A stretch of DNA of 64,000 nucleotides from SCTM01 sp965279655 (GTDB lineage Bacteria > Pseudomonadota > Alphaproteobacteria > Rhodospirillales > Rhodospirillaceae), in NCBI GenBank assembly GCA_965279655.1, contig OZ257255.1, positions 744,001 to 808,000 on the forward strand, in the 5' to 3' direction. Numbering within the stretch: the stretch's first letter is position 1; each line of letters opens with the position of its first letter. Both the position numbers and the translations under genes were made by a program. The notes beneath the pieces were generated by a model, which ran no database searches, was not told the origin of the DNA, and worked only from the letters and a program-made list of their open reading frames with translations. This document shows positions 8,540-15,902 of the stretch, piece by piece.

Positions 8540-9934
8540 CTATTTTTGTTCGTCGAGTGTGAAGCCGACCGGCAGTGACGGACGGTTCTGGTCCTGCACA
8601 AATCCGGGCGTGAAGCGCTTCAGGAGGCGGCCATACAGCCAGTTGTCGGTGTCGGTGGCTGGCGAGACGGAGTCCGTGGCACCCACCAGTGTTTCGGGTC
8701 CGGTGGGACGCACAAGCGAGGTGGTGACGATGATCACCAACTCTGTCTCGTTGTGCTTGAAGGATTCCGAGCGAAAGAGCTGTCCCAGGATGGGGACGTC
8801 CATGGCGCCGGGGACGCCGTTGATGCTTGAGAGGATGTCGTTCTGCACCAGGCCCGCCAGCATCAGCGATCCGCCGCTGGGCATCTCCACTGTCGACGCC
8901 GCGCGCCGCACGATGAAAGCCGGGATCGTCGCCGGACCGGTGATGAGGGGCACCGTGATCTTGTCGGCTGACAGGGTGCTCACTTCCGTCGACAGTTTCA
9001 GGCTGATGCTGCCGTTATCCAGAATCATCGGCACGAAGGCGAGGGAGACGCCGAAAGGCTTGTATTCGATCTTGATGCCGTCGCGATCCGGAACCGGGAT
9101 CGGGATCTCGCCGCCGGCAAGCATGGATGCCGTCTCACCGGACACCGCGACCAGGTTCGGTTCGGCGAGGTTGCGCACCAGCCCGCGCTGCTCGAGAAGT
9201 TGTAGGCTCAGAGCGACGTCACGGATGCCCTCCAGCATGTAGGTTCCGGCGAACTGGTTGAGCGGATTCAGGCCGATGATGCTGTTGAGGCCGCTTACCC
9301 GTGCGTCGCCCGGAATCGGCGGCGTGGAGCGATTGAGGGAGGCCGACGCCCCGATCTCCTTCAAGGCTTGGCGCTGCACTTCGGCGACCCGCACGCGGAT
9401 CAAGACCTGTTGCGAGCGGGCGACGCGCACCAGATTGACGATGCGCTCCGGCTTATCCACGAACAGCTTGACGATGGCTACCACGCGGCCGATCTCGCCG
9501 TCGGACTGCACGGTGCCGCTGAGGACGATCGCCGGGCCTTCCGCGCTGACCGTGACGGGAAGGCCGGGCAGGGCGCGCGCAATGGCCGCCTGCACAAGGC
9601 CCGCATCGATGCCGACGGAGATCTCCAGGTGCGCCAGGGTTTGGCCGTTGGCATCGAGCACCACGGCGTCCGTCTCCCCAACCTTGCGGGCGATGACGAA
9701 AAGGCGGCGCGGCGAACTCACAGTCACTTCCGCGACGGTCGAATCACCGACCACCACTTCCTGGACGTCCGTGGGCAATTCCACCAGCTGGCTCTTGCCG
9801 GCCGGCAACACCAAATGCTCCGGCGCTCCGCCGATCTGGGCTAGGCGGATGGGCGCGAGCTGCTGCCCGGCCGCCGAGGAGACGAACAGCAGAATCAGGA
9901 TGAAGACGAAAGTGGGGTAGCGGTCAGCGGACAA
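8540..9934 (-). CDS. cpaC: Tad outer-membrane secretin CpaC/RcpA
   Basis: 464 aa. A signal peptide (FILILLFVSSAAG) is followed by the pilus N-domain, a BON-like region (IARALPGLPVTVSAEGPAIV) and the secretin domain from about residue 200 (VRNLAEPNLVAVSGETASML; GGEIPIPVPDRDGIKIEYKP). It forms the outer-membrane pore for the Flp pilus. The start is the rare codon TTG at 9934, preceded by GGGGGCGAG and overlapping the end of cpaB by 11 bp; no ATG or GTG exists before the signal peptide. Confidence 0.95.
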   Translation of the reverse strand: MSADRYPTFVFILILLFVSSAAGQQLAPIRLAQIGGAPEHLVLPAGKSQLVELPTDVQEVVVGDSTVAEVTVSSPRRLFVIARKVGETDAVVLDANGQTLAHLEISVGIDAGLVQAAIARALPGLPVTVSAEGPAIVLSGTVQSDGEIGRVVAIVKLFVDKPERIVNLVRVARSQQVLIRVRVAEVQRQALKEIGASASLNRSTPPIPGDARVSGLNSIIGLNPLNQFAGTYMLEGIRDVALSLQLLEQRGLVRNLAEPNLVAVSGETASMLAGGEIPIPVPDRDGIKIEYKPFGVSLAFVPMILDNGSISLKLSTEVSTLSADKITVPLITGPATIPAFIVRRAASTVEMPSGGSLMLAGLVQNDILSSINGVPGAMDVPILGQLFRSESFKHNETELVIIVTTSLVRPTGPETLVGATDSVSPATDTDNWLYGRLLKRFTPGFVQDQNRPSLPVGFTLDEQK

Positions 9935-10844
9935 TCTCGCCCCCTTTGATCACCTTCACGCCGCCGCCGACGGCCAAGCGCAGGGCGCGGCTGGTGTCGA
10001 CGTCGGAGGTAAAGGTGCCCTTGGCTATCTCTTTTTCACCCAGCGCCAAGCTGCGCAGCGCGAGCGATAAGGTGCCGGCGGCTTGTGCGGCCAACAGCCG
10101 CTCCCCGTCCGCCGGTGTCACTTCAAGGGCGACGGTCTTGCCGACCATCGCCACTTCCTCCGGCACGCCGCTCTCATCCGCGGCTTGCGCGGATTTAACA
10201 ACGTTGCCCTTCTTGGAACTGGTGCGCCGGCTTTTTGTGTTGCTGCTGCTGGAGACCGAAGGCGACAGCGTTTGATCCACAGCCAGAACGCGCACGCCGC
10301 GGAGGATGATCTCCGAAGCGTACCGGCCACCACCGGGCAGAACGACCTCATTCTTGCGGAGATCGACCGTGAGGATCACATCCACCAGATCCCCCGGGAG
10401 CACAAAACCCGAGGCGGTCGAGGCGGCAGTGACCGTGACGCCCACGGCCTTCATCCCGGGTTCCACCATGCCGGCCATGAAGCCGGTGTTGCGGCCGGGA
10501 GTGAACAGGCTCTCCGCGCCGATGGGTTCGCCGGCGAGAATGTTGCGCCGCACGGCGTTGCCCGAGACCGGACTGAGCGGGTCTTCATTGCTTTCCCGCC
10601 GCATTACATGGGCGGCATTGGCGGTGGCCAGCGGCCAGCGGTCCCATTTGACGTCGCCTTCGCTCAGCATATGGCCTTGCGGCAGTTCCCGCATGGCGAC
10701 CAGGATTTCGACATCTGAGCTCGCGAGGCGCTGCGCGGCCGCTGCTTCCGTCGCCCTCGCCTGGACGATGCGGTTCGCATAGATCGCCGCGCCGCCGGCA
10801 GCCATGACGGCCGCGGCAAGGAGAATGATGGAGATCGGCCGCAT
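9924..10844 (-). CDS. cpaB: Pilus assembly protein CpaB/RcpC
   Basis: 306 aa. An N-terminal membrane anchor (IILLAAAVMAAGGAAIYANR) is followed by a SAF domain (EILVAMRELPQGHMLSEGDV) and the RcpC/CpaB periplasmic domain (VTAASTASGFVLPGDLVDVI). CpaB associates with the CpaC secretin and may contact the cell wall. A Ser/Lys-rich linker (SVSSSSNTKSRRTSSKK) near residue 200 is a disordered insertion. It ends inside the start of cpaC. Confidence 0.94.
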   Translation of the reverse strand: MRPISIILLAAAVMAAGGAAIYANRIVQARATEAAAAQRLASSDVEILVAMRELPQGHMLSEGDVKWDRWPLATANAAHVMRRESNEDPLSPVSGNAVRRNILAGEPIGAESLFTPGRNTGFMAGMVEPGMKAVGVTVTAASTASGFVLPGDLVDVILTVDLRKNEVVLPGGGRYASEIILRGVRVLAVDQTLSPSVSSSSNTKSRRTSSKKGNVVKSAQAADESGVPEEVAMVGKTVALEVTPADGERLLAAQAAGTLSLALRSLALGEKEIAKGTFTSDVDTSRALRLAVGGGVKVIKGGEIVR

Positions 10845-10871
10845 TGTAGTTTCCCCCGTAGTTGGTCGTTC

Positions 10872-11312
10872 TCAGCCCAACACGCACCAATCGAGCCCAC
10901 CCGCGGCCAGCGCAACCCCATACGGCATGGGTGTGTGTCGATCCGCCGGCGCAGCACGCCAGCGACGTGCGATCAGGATCGCCACCGCCACGGCGCCGCC
11001 CACCAGTGCGACAATCAAAAGAAAGCGCCCCAGGTCCGTCGGCGTCAGGAAGAGCGCCAGTGCCGACGTCAGCTTCGTGTCGCCGCCGCCCCAAACGTTG
11101 GCGATGAACAAGCCGATGCTCACCACGCTTGCGCAGACGAAACTCAACGCATGCGGTGTCAGGGCGCCGTTGCCCCCGAGACCCCAGGTCCCCACGAAGA
11201 GCAGGACAAGAGCGAGGGGAATCAGGTTCGGGATCCGAAAGGATCTAAGGTCGTAAGCCGCGGCGAGTATCAGCAATCCACCGATAGTCACGCGTGTGGC
11301 GATGACGAGCAT
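10872..11312 (-). CDS. cpaA: Prepilin peptidase CpaA/TadV
   Basis: 146 aa, polytopic, the usual size for the short Tad prepilin peptidases. The two catalytic Asp motifs of this A24 family are visible: YDLRSFRIPN near the N-terminus and GGGDTKL near the middle. It cleaves the Flp pilin and the TadE/TadG pseudopilins of this locus. A GTG 9 bp upstream (11321) is an alternative start. It lies downstream of the pilin gene after a strong stem-loop. Confidence 0.93.
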   Translation of the reverse strand: MLVIATRVTIGGLLILAAAYDLRSFRIPNLIPLALVLLFVGTWGLGGNGALTPHALSFVCASVVSIGLFIANVWGGGDTKLTSALALFLTPTDLGRFLLIVALVGGAVAVAILIARRWRAAPADRHTPMPYGVALAAGGLDWCVLG

Positions 11313-11392
11313 GGGCGTCACTTCAAGTGAGCGCGGTTTCTACCGCGCGCGCCGGCGATCAGGTCAAGTCGGGTGCCAGCGAAGACCCTGCT

Positions 11393-11430
11393 GCGGGAAC
11401 GGAGAGAGCCCAGCCTCTCTCCGCTCCCGC
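11393..11430 (-). terminator. Stem-loop between flp pilin and cpaA
   Basis: A 16-bp stem with one mismatch (arms 11393-11408 and 11415-11430) and a 6-nt loop lies in the gap between the pilin gene and cpaA. No U-run follows on the minus strand, so it could be an attenuating terminator or an mRNA 3'-stabilising hairpin. Either would give far more pilin message than downstream cpa message. Confidence 0.7.
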
Positions 11431-11440
11431 GGCGGTGGGG

Positions 11441-11620
11441 TTACGGGGCGCCCAGTGCCGCAGAGACGGCCTGGAACGCGGCTGTCAGGTTATCGCCGAC
11501 CGCCTGCAAGGCGATGATGATGACGACCGACACCAAGCTGGCGATCAGACCGTATTCGATCGCGGTCGCGCCCTTGTCGTCATGACGCAGTGTCGTGAGG
11601 CGAGAGATAAAACGAGCCAT
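11441..11620 (-). CDS. flp: Flp/Fap-type major pilin
   Basis: 59 aa, the usual size. The processing site lies in DDKGATAIEYGLIASLV: the G/ATAIEYGLIA motif is diagnostic of Flp pilins, with the conserved Glu-Tyr pair five and six residues after cleavage. It is followed by one hydrophobic helix (VSVVIIIALQAVG) and an Ala-rich tail. The ATG was chosen because AAGGAGG lies 8 bp upstream. It is the first gene of the minus-strand Tad operon and should be the structural subunit. Confidence 0.97.
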   Translation of the reverse strand: MARFISRLTTLRHDDKGATAIEYGLIASLVSVVIIIALQAVGDNLTAAFQAVSAALGAP

Positions 11621-11838
11621 CGTGCAGCCCTCCTTCGATGTGTGTGTTGCATTCCCCGCTTTGGAAACGCCCCGCGGGTTTGGTTTCAACACGATACGAA
11701 CGAGCCGATCTTTATCGCCGTTGCCGCCTCATTCGCCTCTTCCGTGCAATAAGTTGTGCAACCTTTTCCCTATTATTCTTGCGAATACGAAGCGCCGATG
11801 AGTCTTGGGAAAATTTCTCAGGCTGCGGCTTGTTCGCC

Positions 11839-11854
11839 CTATACGCGTGTATAG
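11839..11854. promoter_or_regulatory. Perfect palindrome CTATAC-GCGT-GTATAG
   Basis: A 16-bp inverted repeat with perfect 6-bp arms and a 4-nt centre lies in the divergent region between flp (minus) and the PrpD-family gene (plus), about 57 bp before the latter. The symmetry and position suit an operator for a dimeric regulator, which is unidentified. The rest of this 290-bp region shows no gene; near 11745-11762 TTGCAC occurs twice on the minus strand, 6 bp apart. Confidence 0.4.
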
Positions 11855-11910
11855 TTCACGTCCACAGCGCACCTATAAGTGCGTGAGACTGATGCATCGA
11901 AAAGTCATCC

Positions 11911-13209
11911 ATGTCGGTCACGCTCGATTTCCACGGCACACTTCAATGGCTCGCGGCAACGCGGCTGCGCGCGCAGGGCGACGTGATGGCGAAGGCGCGC
12001 CTTCTGTTGCTCGACACTATCGCTTGCGTCGTCGCGGGATTACGCGAGGAGGAACCCGCGGCGCTTGCCGGCTTTCGCGCCATTACGGCGCCGGGCGGCG
12101 CGTCGTGGCCTGGCTCGGCTTCGATGGCGCCGGCGGATGCTGCTTTTGTCGGCGGCGTCGCGGCCTGCTGGCATGAAGCATGCGAAGGGCTCGCGCGCGC
12201 CCACGGCCGCCCGGGCTTGCACGCGGTGCCGGTGGCCTACGCGCTGGGTCGCGCGCGCGGGGCCAAGCTGGGCGAAATTCTGGAAGCGATCGTTTGGGGC
12301 TATGAGATCGGCGGCAGAGCAGGGGAGGCCATGCGCATTCGTGCCGGCCTTCATGTGGATGGTACTTGGGGCACTTTCGCCGCGGTCGCCGCGGCCGCGA
12401 GGATGATCGGCCTCGATGAGGACCGCACGCTTGAGGCCTTGGCGATGGCGGCCTGTCAGTTGCCGACGTCGTTGTACGAGCCGGTCGCACAGGGGCATAT
12501 GGCGCGGAACACCTATGTGGGCCACGCCGCTTTGCTCGCCGTTCCGCTGGTCGAAGCTGCGGCGGCCGGGATAACAGCGCCGGACACCGCGTTCGCGCTC
12601 GCAGCCCAAGCGCTGGCCGGCGACACCATGCGTTCTTCGTGGCCCTGGGCGCCGCCGGGGGAGTTTCTGATTCTCCAGGGTTATCTCAAGCCCTTCGCCG
12701 CGGTCCGCCATGTGCACTACGCGGCGTCCTGCGCGATTGAGCGTCACACGAAGCACGCGGACACGCGAGACATCCGCAACCTCACTTTGCGCACCTACGG
12801 CGAGGCACTGACCTACTGCGGCAATCGTCGTCCCAAGACGCCGATCCAGGCTCAGTTCAGTCTCACCCATGGCACCGCCTTTGCGCTGCGCACGGGCGGT
12901 CTTGGCCCGGAGGCCTATGCGGCGGAGGTTTTCGTCAACACGGAGCAGGCGCGGTTGGAATCGCTGATGGAAGTCATCGTCGATCCGGCGATAACCGGTC
13001 GCGGCGCAACGCTGATCGTCGAGTCGAGCGAGGGAACGGCTGTTTACACCGTTGCCTCCGTGGCGGGAGACCCTGGCAGGCCTCTGAGCATTGAGGCGGT
13101 GCGCGACAAAGCGGTCGCCTATATGTCTCCGACGGTGGGCCCGGCGGGCGCGGCTGAGATCGCGGCGAGCGTTCTCACCGGGGATCTGGATACGCCGCTG
13201 CCGGGCTGA
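11911..13209 (+). CDS. MmgE/PrpD family protein
   Basis: 432 aa. The whole length matches the MmgE/PrpD fold (2-methylcitrate dehydratase, cis-aconitate decarboxylase and related dehydratases/epimerases): an all-alpha N-terminal domain beginning LLLLDTIACVVAG, a WPGSASMAPADAAFVGG stretch near residue 75, HVDGTWGTFAAVAAAARM near 150 (H/GT..A signature), and an alpha/beta part with KPFAAVRHVHYA near 270. The exact substrate cannot be told. It is followed by a maleate isomerase/arylmalonate decarboxylase-family gene on the same strand, suggesting joint metabolism of a small dicarboxylic or malonic acid (inference). The ribosome site is weak. Confidence 0.85.
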   Translation: MSVTLDFHGTLQWLAATRLRAQGDVMAKARLLLLDTIACVVAGLREEEPAALAGFRAITAPGGASWPGSASMAPADAAFVGGVAACWHEACEGLARAHGRPGLHAVPVAYALGRARGAKLGEILEAIVWGYEIGGRAGEAMRIRAGLHVDGTWGTFAAVAAAARMIGLDEDRTLEALAMAACQLPTSLYEPVAQGHMARNTYVGHAALLAVPLVEAAAAGITAPDTAFALAAQALAGDTMRSSWPWAPPGEFLILQGYLKPFAAVRHVHYAASCAIERHTKHADTRDIRNLTLRTYGEALTYCGNRRPKTPIQAQFSLTHGTAFALRTGGLGPEAYAAEVFVNTEQARLESLMEVIVDPAITGRGATLIVESSEGTAVYTVASVAGDPGRPLSIEAVRDKAVAYMSPTVGPAGAAEIAASVLTGDLDTPLPG

Positions 13210-13347
13210 CGAAGCCCATCAAGGCTGCGAACGTCTCGCAATCTCGATTTCGGTTCGGATACCGTACAGCGCGCAACGGTCCCCTTGCCTTCGCGACGCG
13301 CTACCGTCATGCATCCGCCAATGCTGGCGTCTGACAGGAACCTTTTC

Positions 13348-14127
13348 ATGACCAATCCCCATGCCGACCGCGTCCGCGACGGACTCGGTACCCGGGCCCT
13401 CTTCGGCGTGCTGGTGCCCTATACCAACACCATCGCCCAGCCCGAGTACGAAGCGATGCGGCCGACCGGTGTAACCAACCACGTCGCCCGTATGGAGCAG
13501 TCCGCTGCTGGCCGCAGCTACGGCACGATGGAGGAGTATCGGGCGCGCTTGGCGCGGGGCACGGAATACATCAAGCGCGCGATGGATACGGTGCTGCCCT
13601 GCGAGCCGCACCAGATCATCCTCGGCCACTCCATCGACAGCTTTCGCGGCGGTCTCGCGGGGTCCGATGAGATGAAGCGGGATCTCGAAGCCCACACCGG
13701 CGGCGTCCCGGTGATCCTGCCATCCCATGCATTCATCGCCGCCCTGAAGGCGCTTGGCGTCGGCAAGCGCCTCGCGGCCATCACGCCCTATTGGCCGCCG
13801 GGGGACGAGCAGGTGGACTTGTTCTTCAAGGACGCCGGTTACGATGTCTGCAAGATCATCGGTATGAAGCGTCCGCGGCCGATCGACATCGCCGCGACGC
13901 CCACCGAAATGGTTGTCGCCGCCCTGAAGGAACTCGCCGCCGAAAAGCCCGATGTGATCGTGCAGCCCGGCACGAACCTGGCGACGACGCGGATGGCGGT
14001 CGGGTTCTCCGATTGGCTCGGGATACCGGTGGTGTCCTGCAACACGGCGACCTATTGGCACGCCTTACGCAGTTTCGGCATCAACGACCGCATGGACGGC
14101 TTCGGCCCGCTATTCAGCGAGCACTAG
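13348..14127 (+). CDS. Maleate cis-trans isomerase/arylmalonate decarboxylase family protein (Asp/Glu racemase superfamily)
   Basis: 259 aa. It shows the superfamily pattern: FGVLVPYTNTIAQPEYEAMR at the N-terminus, AITPYWPPGDEQVDLFFKDAG in the middle, and VIVQPGTNLATTRM plus GIPVVSCNTATYWHALRSFG near the C-terminus. The second catalytic-type Cys is present (Cys231), but the region where the first Cys usually sits reads IILGHSIDSF, with no Cys. The chemistry may therefore differ from a two-Cys isomerase, as arylmalonate decarboxylases also use a single Cys. Start: ATG after ACAGGAA; an upstream reading adds 21 unlikely residues. Probably functionally linked to the preceding PrpD-family gene. 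Confidence 0.8.
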   Translation: MTNPHADRVRDGLGTRALFGVLVPYTNTIAQPEYEAMRPTGVTNHVARMEQSAAGRSYGTMEEYRARLARGTEYIKRAMDTVLPCEPHQIILGHSIDSFRGGLAGSDEMKRDLEAHTGGVPVILPSHAFIAALKALGVGKRLAAITPYWPPGDEQVDLFFKDAGYDVCKIIGMKRPRPIDIAATPTEMVVAALKELAAEKPDVIVQPGTNLATTRMAVGFSDWLGIPVVSCNTATYWHALRSFGINDRMDGFGPLFSEH

Positions 14128-14222
14128 TCGCCAGTTTTTCGCCTTCTACGTTCAAAGCCAACGCGGGAACAATCACGCTCACGCTCACGTTCCGATGGAG
14201 CAATCCTTTCGGAGCGGCGGCG

Positions 14223-14792
14223 ATGGGCAACATTTCCTGGAATCATGGCTGGCGGGCGGCACCGCTGTCGCCCCGTTCGGAGGCGCAATCATTCGCGACT
14301 CCCCGCCAGGAGCCGCTTAATCTCGCGCGCCTGAGCGTCTTGTTGTTCGATGACGATTTCCATTCGCGCGGATCACTGCGGGAGTGCCTGCGCGCCGCCG
14401 GCGTCATGCGCATCACCGAAGCGAGCTGCGACAATTCCAGTGTCACAGCCGGCTTCGGATTGCCGAGCCATATCGACGTGATCTTCAGCGAAGTCCGCTT
14501 GCGCAACGGCAATGGCCTCGCCTTGCTGAAGGCCGTGCGGATGGGCCGCATCCGGCCCTTGAGGCCGGACGCCTGCTTTATCCTGTTCACGGGTCAACTG
14601 GATAACACGTTGGTGCGGACCGCGGCGGAACTCGACGCGAACGGCTATGTCGGGAAGCCGGCAGCGCCGGAACGGGTCCGTAATGCGATCATGCGGGGCC
14701 GCGGCAAGGAATTTACGCCTGATTCTGCGCGATATCGCTTGGTCGACACCTCCGTCGCCGGCACCGGCTTCGGCATTCAGGCTTCTTCTTGA
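14223..14792 (+). CDS. Stand-alone receiver-domain protein with Glu at the phospho-acceptor position
   Basis: 189 aa. Residues about 36-160 form a CheY-like receiver: acidic cluster DDD at 43-45, hydrophobic beta-3 strand IDVIFSEVRLRNGNG, Thr123 in LFTGQ, and Lys145 in GYVGKP. At the position of the phosphorylated Asp the protein has Glu90, so it is likely locked in an active-like state or regulated without phosphorylation. There is no output domain, only a 35-residue N-terminal and a 25-residue C-terminal extension. A GGAG site lies 8 bp before the ATG. No histidine kinase is nearby. Confidence 0.8.
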   Translation: MGNISWNHGWRAAPLSPRSEAQSFATPRQEPLNLARLSVLLFDDDFHSRGSLRECLRAAGVMRITEASCDNSSVTAGFGLPSHIDVIFSEVRLRNGNGLALLKAVRMGRIRPLRPDACFILFTGQLDNTLVRTAAELDANGYVGKPAAPERVRNAIMRGRGKEFTPDSARYRLVDTSVAGTGFGIQASS

Positions 14793-14807
14793 GAGGCTGA
14801 GGCGTAG

Positions 14808-14847
14808 CCGACGGCCCAGGATAAGGGGGGAATCCCCGGGCCGCCGG
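14808..14847. terminator. GC-rich stem-loop between convergent genes
   Basis: Arms 14808-14817 and 14838-14847 pair at 9 of 10 positions, with an inner GGGG/CCCC stem. It lies between the plus-strand receiver gene and a minus-strand small gene, where a bidirectional terminator would be expected. There is no clear U-run, so the call is modest. Confidence 0.4.
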
Positions 14848-14861
14848 CGACACGCGACGGA

Positions 14862-15071
14862 CTACGATGCGTAGAGCGCGATCAGCTTTTGTCCCCGATG
14901 CCACAGCTCGAAACCATACGGCTTGGACGGCAGGTAGGCGCAGTGGAGCATCTCGGCGGCGCGGTCAGCGGCGGAGTCCGTGCAATCCGCTTCGATCACC
15001 TCGGCGCCGATAGCATCGCCTTCGCGATCCAGCAGCATGCAGACGTAGACTGAAGTTCTCGCAAAATGCAT
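14862..15071 (-). CDS. Small conserved-type protein with GFELWHRGQK motif (paralogue 1)
   Basis: 69 aa, unknown function. The N-terminal strand (SVYVCMLLD) is followed by an acidic stretch, a helix (DSAADRAAEMLHCAYL) and the motif YGFELWHRGQKLIALY. It is clearly paralogous to the 75-aa protein at 15514-15741 (YICLIF, helix, HGYELWRQGKKIASYF). A GGAG site lies 7 bp before the ATG. The compact beta-alpha-beta pattern suggests a small soluble domain; no enzyme motif is seen. Confidence 0.65.
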   Translation of the reverse strand: MHFARTSVYVCMLLDREGDAIGAEVIEADCTDSAADRAAEMLHCAYLPSKPYGFELWHRGQKLIALYAS

Positions 15072-15319
15072 GGCCGTGCTCCATCTGTCCCCGGGTCTGC
15101 CCCTTTTCGCGACCCAGGATCAGGGTACCTGCGCGCAACGATCGACGGGCGCGACCAAGCTGTGACATTCGTTGTCCGCAACGATTGCGGGTGGGCGCGC
15201 TTTGCGCCTCTTGGAAAACCTTAGTCTCCGCAAGACGAGTTTGTTTTCTGCGCGCGGGAACATCTCGCTTTTCGGGTGGTTACACCCGCGCTCACTCCCC
15301 CGCGGACCGGACAGGGCAC

Positions 15320-15499
15320 ATGCAGCAGCACATTGTAATGACGACGATTCGGATGCCGTCGGAACTTCACAAGGCGCTCCGGGAGATCGTCAATGACGAT
15401 CGGGCGTCGCTTCACTCGCTGATTTTGGAAGGTGCGCGGCTGGCCGCTGAAAGGCACCAGGTCGTCTCGCCGCCAATCGCGAAAGGCGCCACGTCCTAA
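15320..15499 (+). CDS. Small ribbon-helix-helix (Arc/CopG-like) DNA-binding protein
   Basis: 59 aa. The core TTIRMPSELHKALREIV followed by DRASLHSLILEGARLAAE fits the ribbon-helix-helix fold: a beta strand with alternating residues, helix A, a turn and helix B. Such proteins bind DNA as dimers and usually repress nearby genes or serve as antitoxins. Two starts are possible (15320 with AGGG upstream, or ATG 15338 directly before the strand). It lies between two minus-strand paralogous small genes; no toxin gene is recognisable. Confidence 0.7.
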   Translation: MQQHIVMTTIRMPSELHKALREIVNDDRASLHSLILEGARLAAERHQVVSPPIAKGATS

Positions 15500-15513
15500 A
15501 CGTCGCGCGCAAT

Positions 15514-15741
15514 TCAGCGGTCGGGAGTCTTGGTCGCGGTCGCGGCCAACATCGCCGTTGGCGCGAAATACGAAGCGATTTTCTTGCCCTGGCGCCAAAG
15601 CTCGTAGCCGTGGGCGCTGGCCTTGTGCATGAGGCGCAAGGCTTCAGACATCGCGGTTTGGTCGTCTTCCGCATGGACGACTTCGACATTTCGCGGTTCG
15701 CGATGGGCCGCGAAAATCAGACAAATATAGTCTTCCGCCAT
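15514..15741 (-). CDS. Small conserved-type protein with GYELWRQGKK motif (paralogue 2)
   Basis: 75 aa, unknown function. It starts AEDYICLIFAAH and contains the helix MSEALRLMHKASA followed by HGYELWRQGKKIASYF, the same plan as the 69-aa protein at 14862-15071. A short Ala/Thr tail follows. Its 3' end lies 15 bp from the end of the plus-strand ribbon-helix-helix gene (convergent). A G-rich stretch precedes the ATG. Confidence 0.65.
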   Translation of the reverse strand: MAEDYICLIFAAHREPRNVEVVHAEDDQTAMSEALRLMHKASAHGYELWRQGKKIASYFAPTAMLAATATKTPDR

Positions 15742-15902
15742 GGGCCGCCCCCGGTCCCGTGAGCAGGTAGCCTACGAATGGGGCCTTGGGCCGTCCAGCC
15801 GTTTTGGTCACAAACTGGCCGGTAAACCTGCATCAACCGGGACGTGTGCGCCCACCTCTAGTATCCTTATCCCGTAGGGCTACCGGGATGAGGGGGGATG
15901 CC

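Noticed and set aside
15320..15499. Classical toxin-antitoxin pair
   Set aside because: No ParE/RelE/PIN-type toxin neighbour; the flanking small proteins have no known toxin motif.
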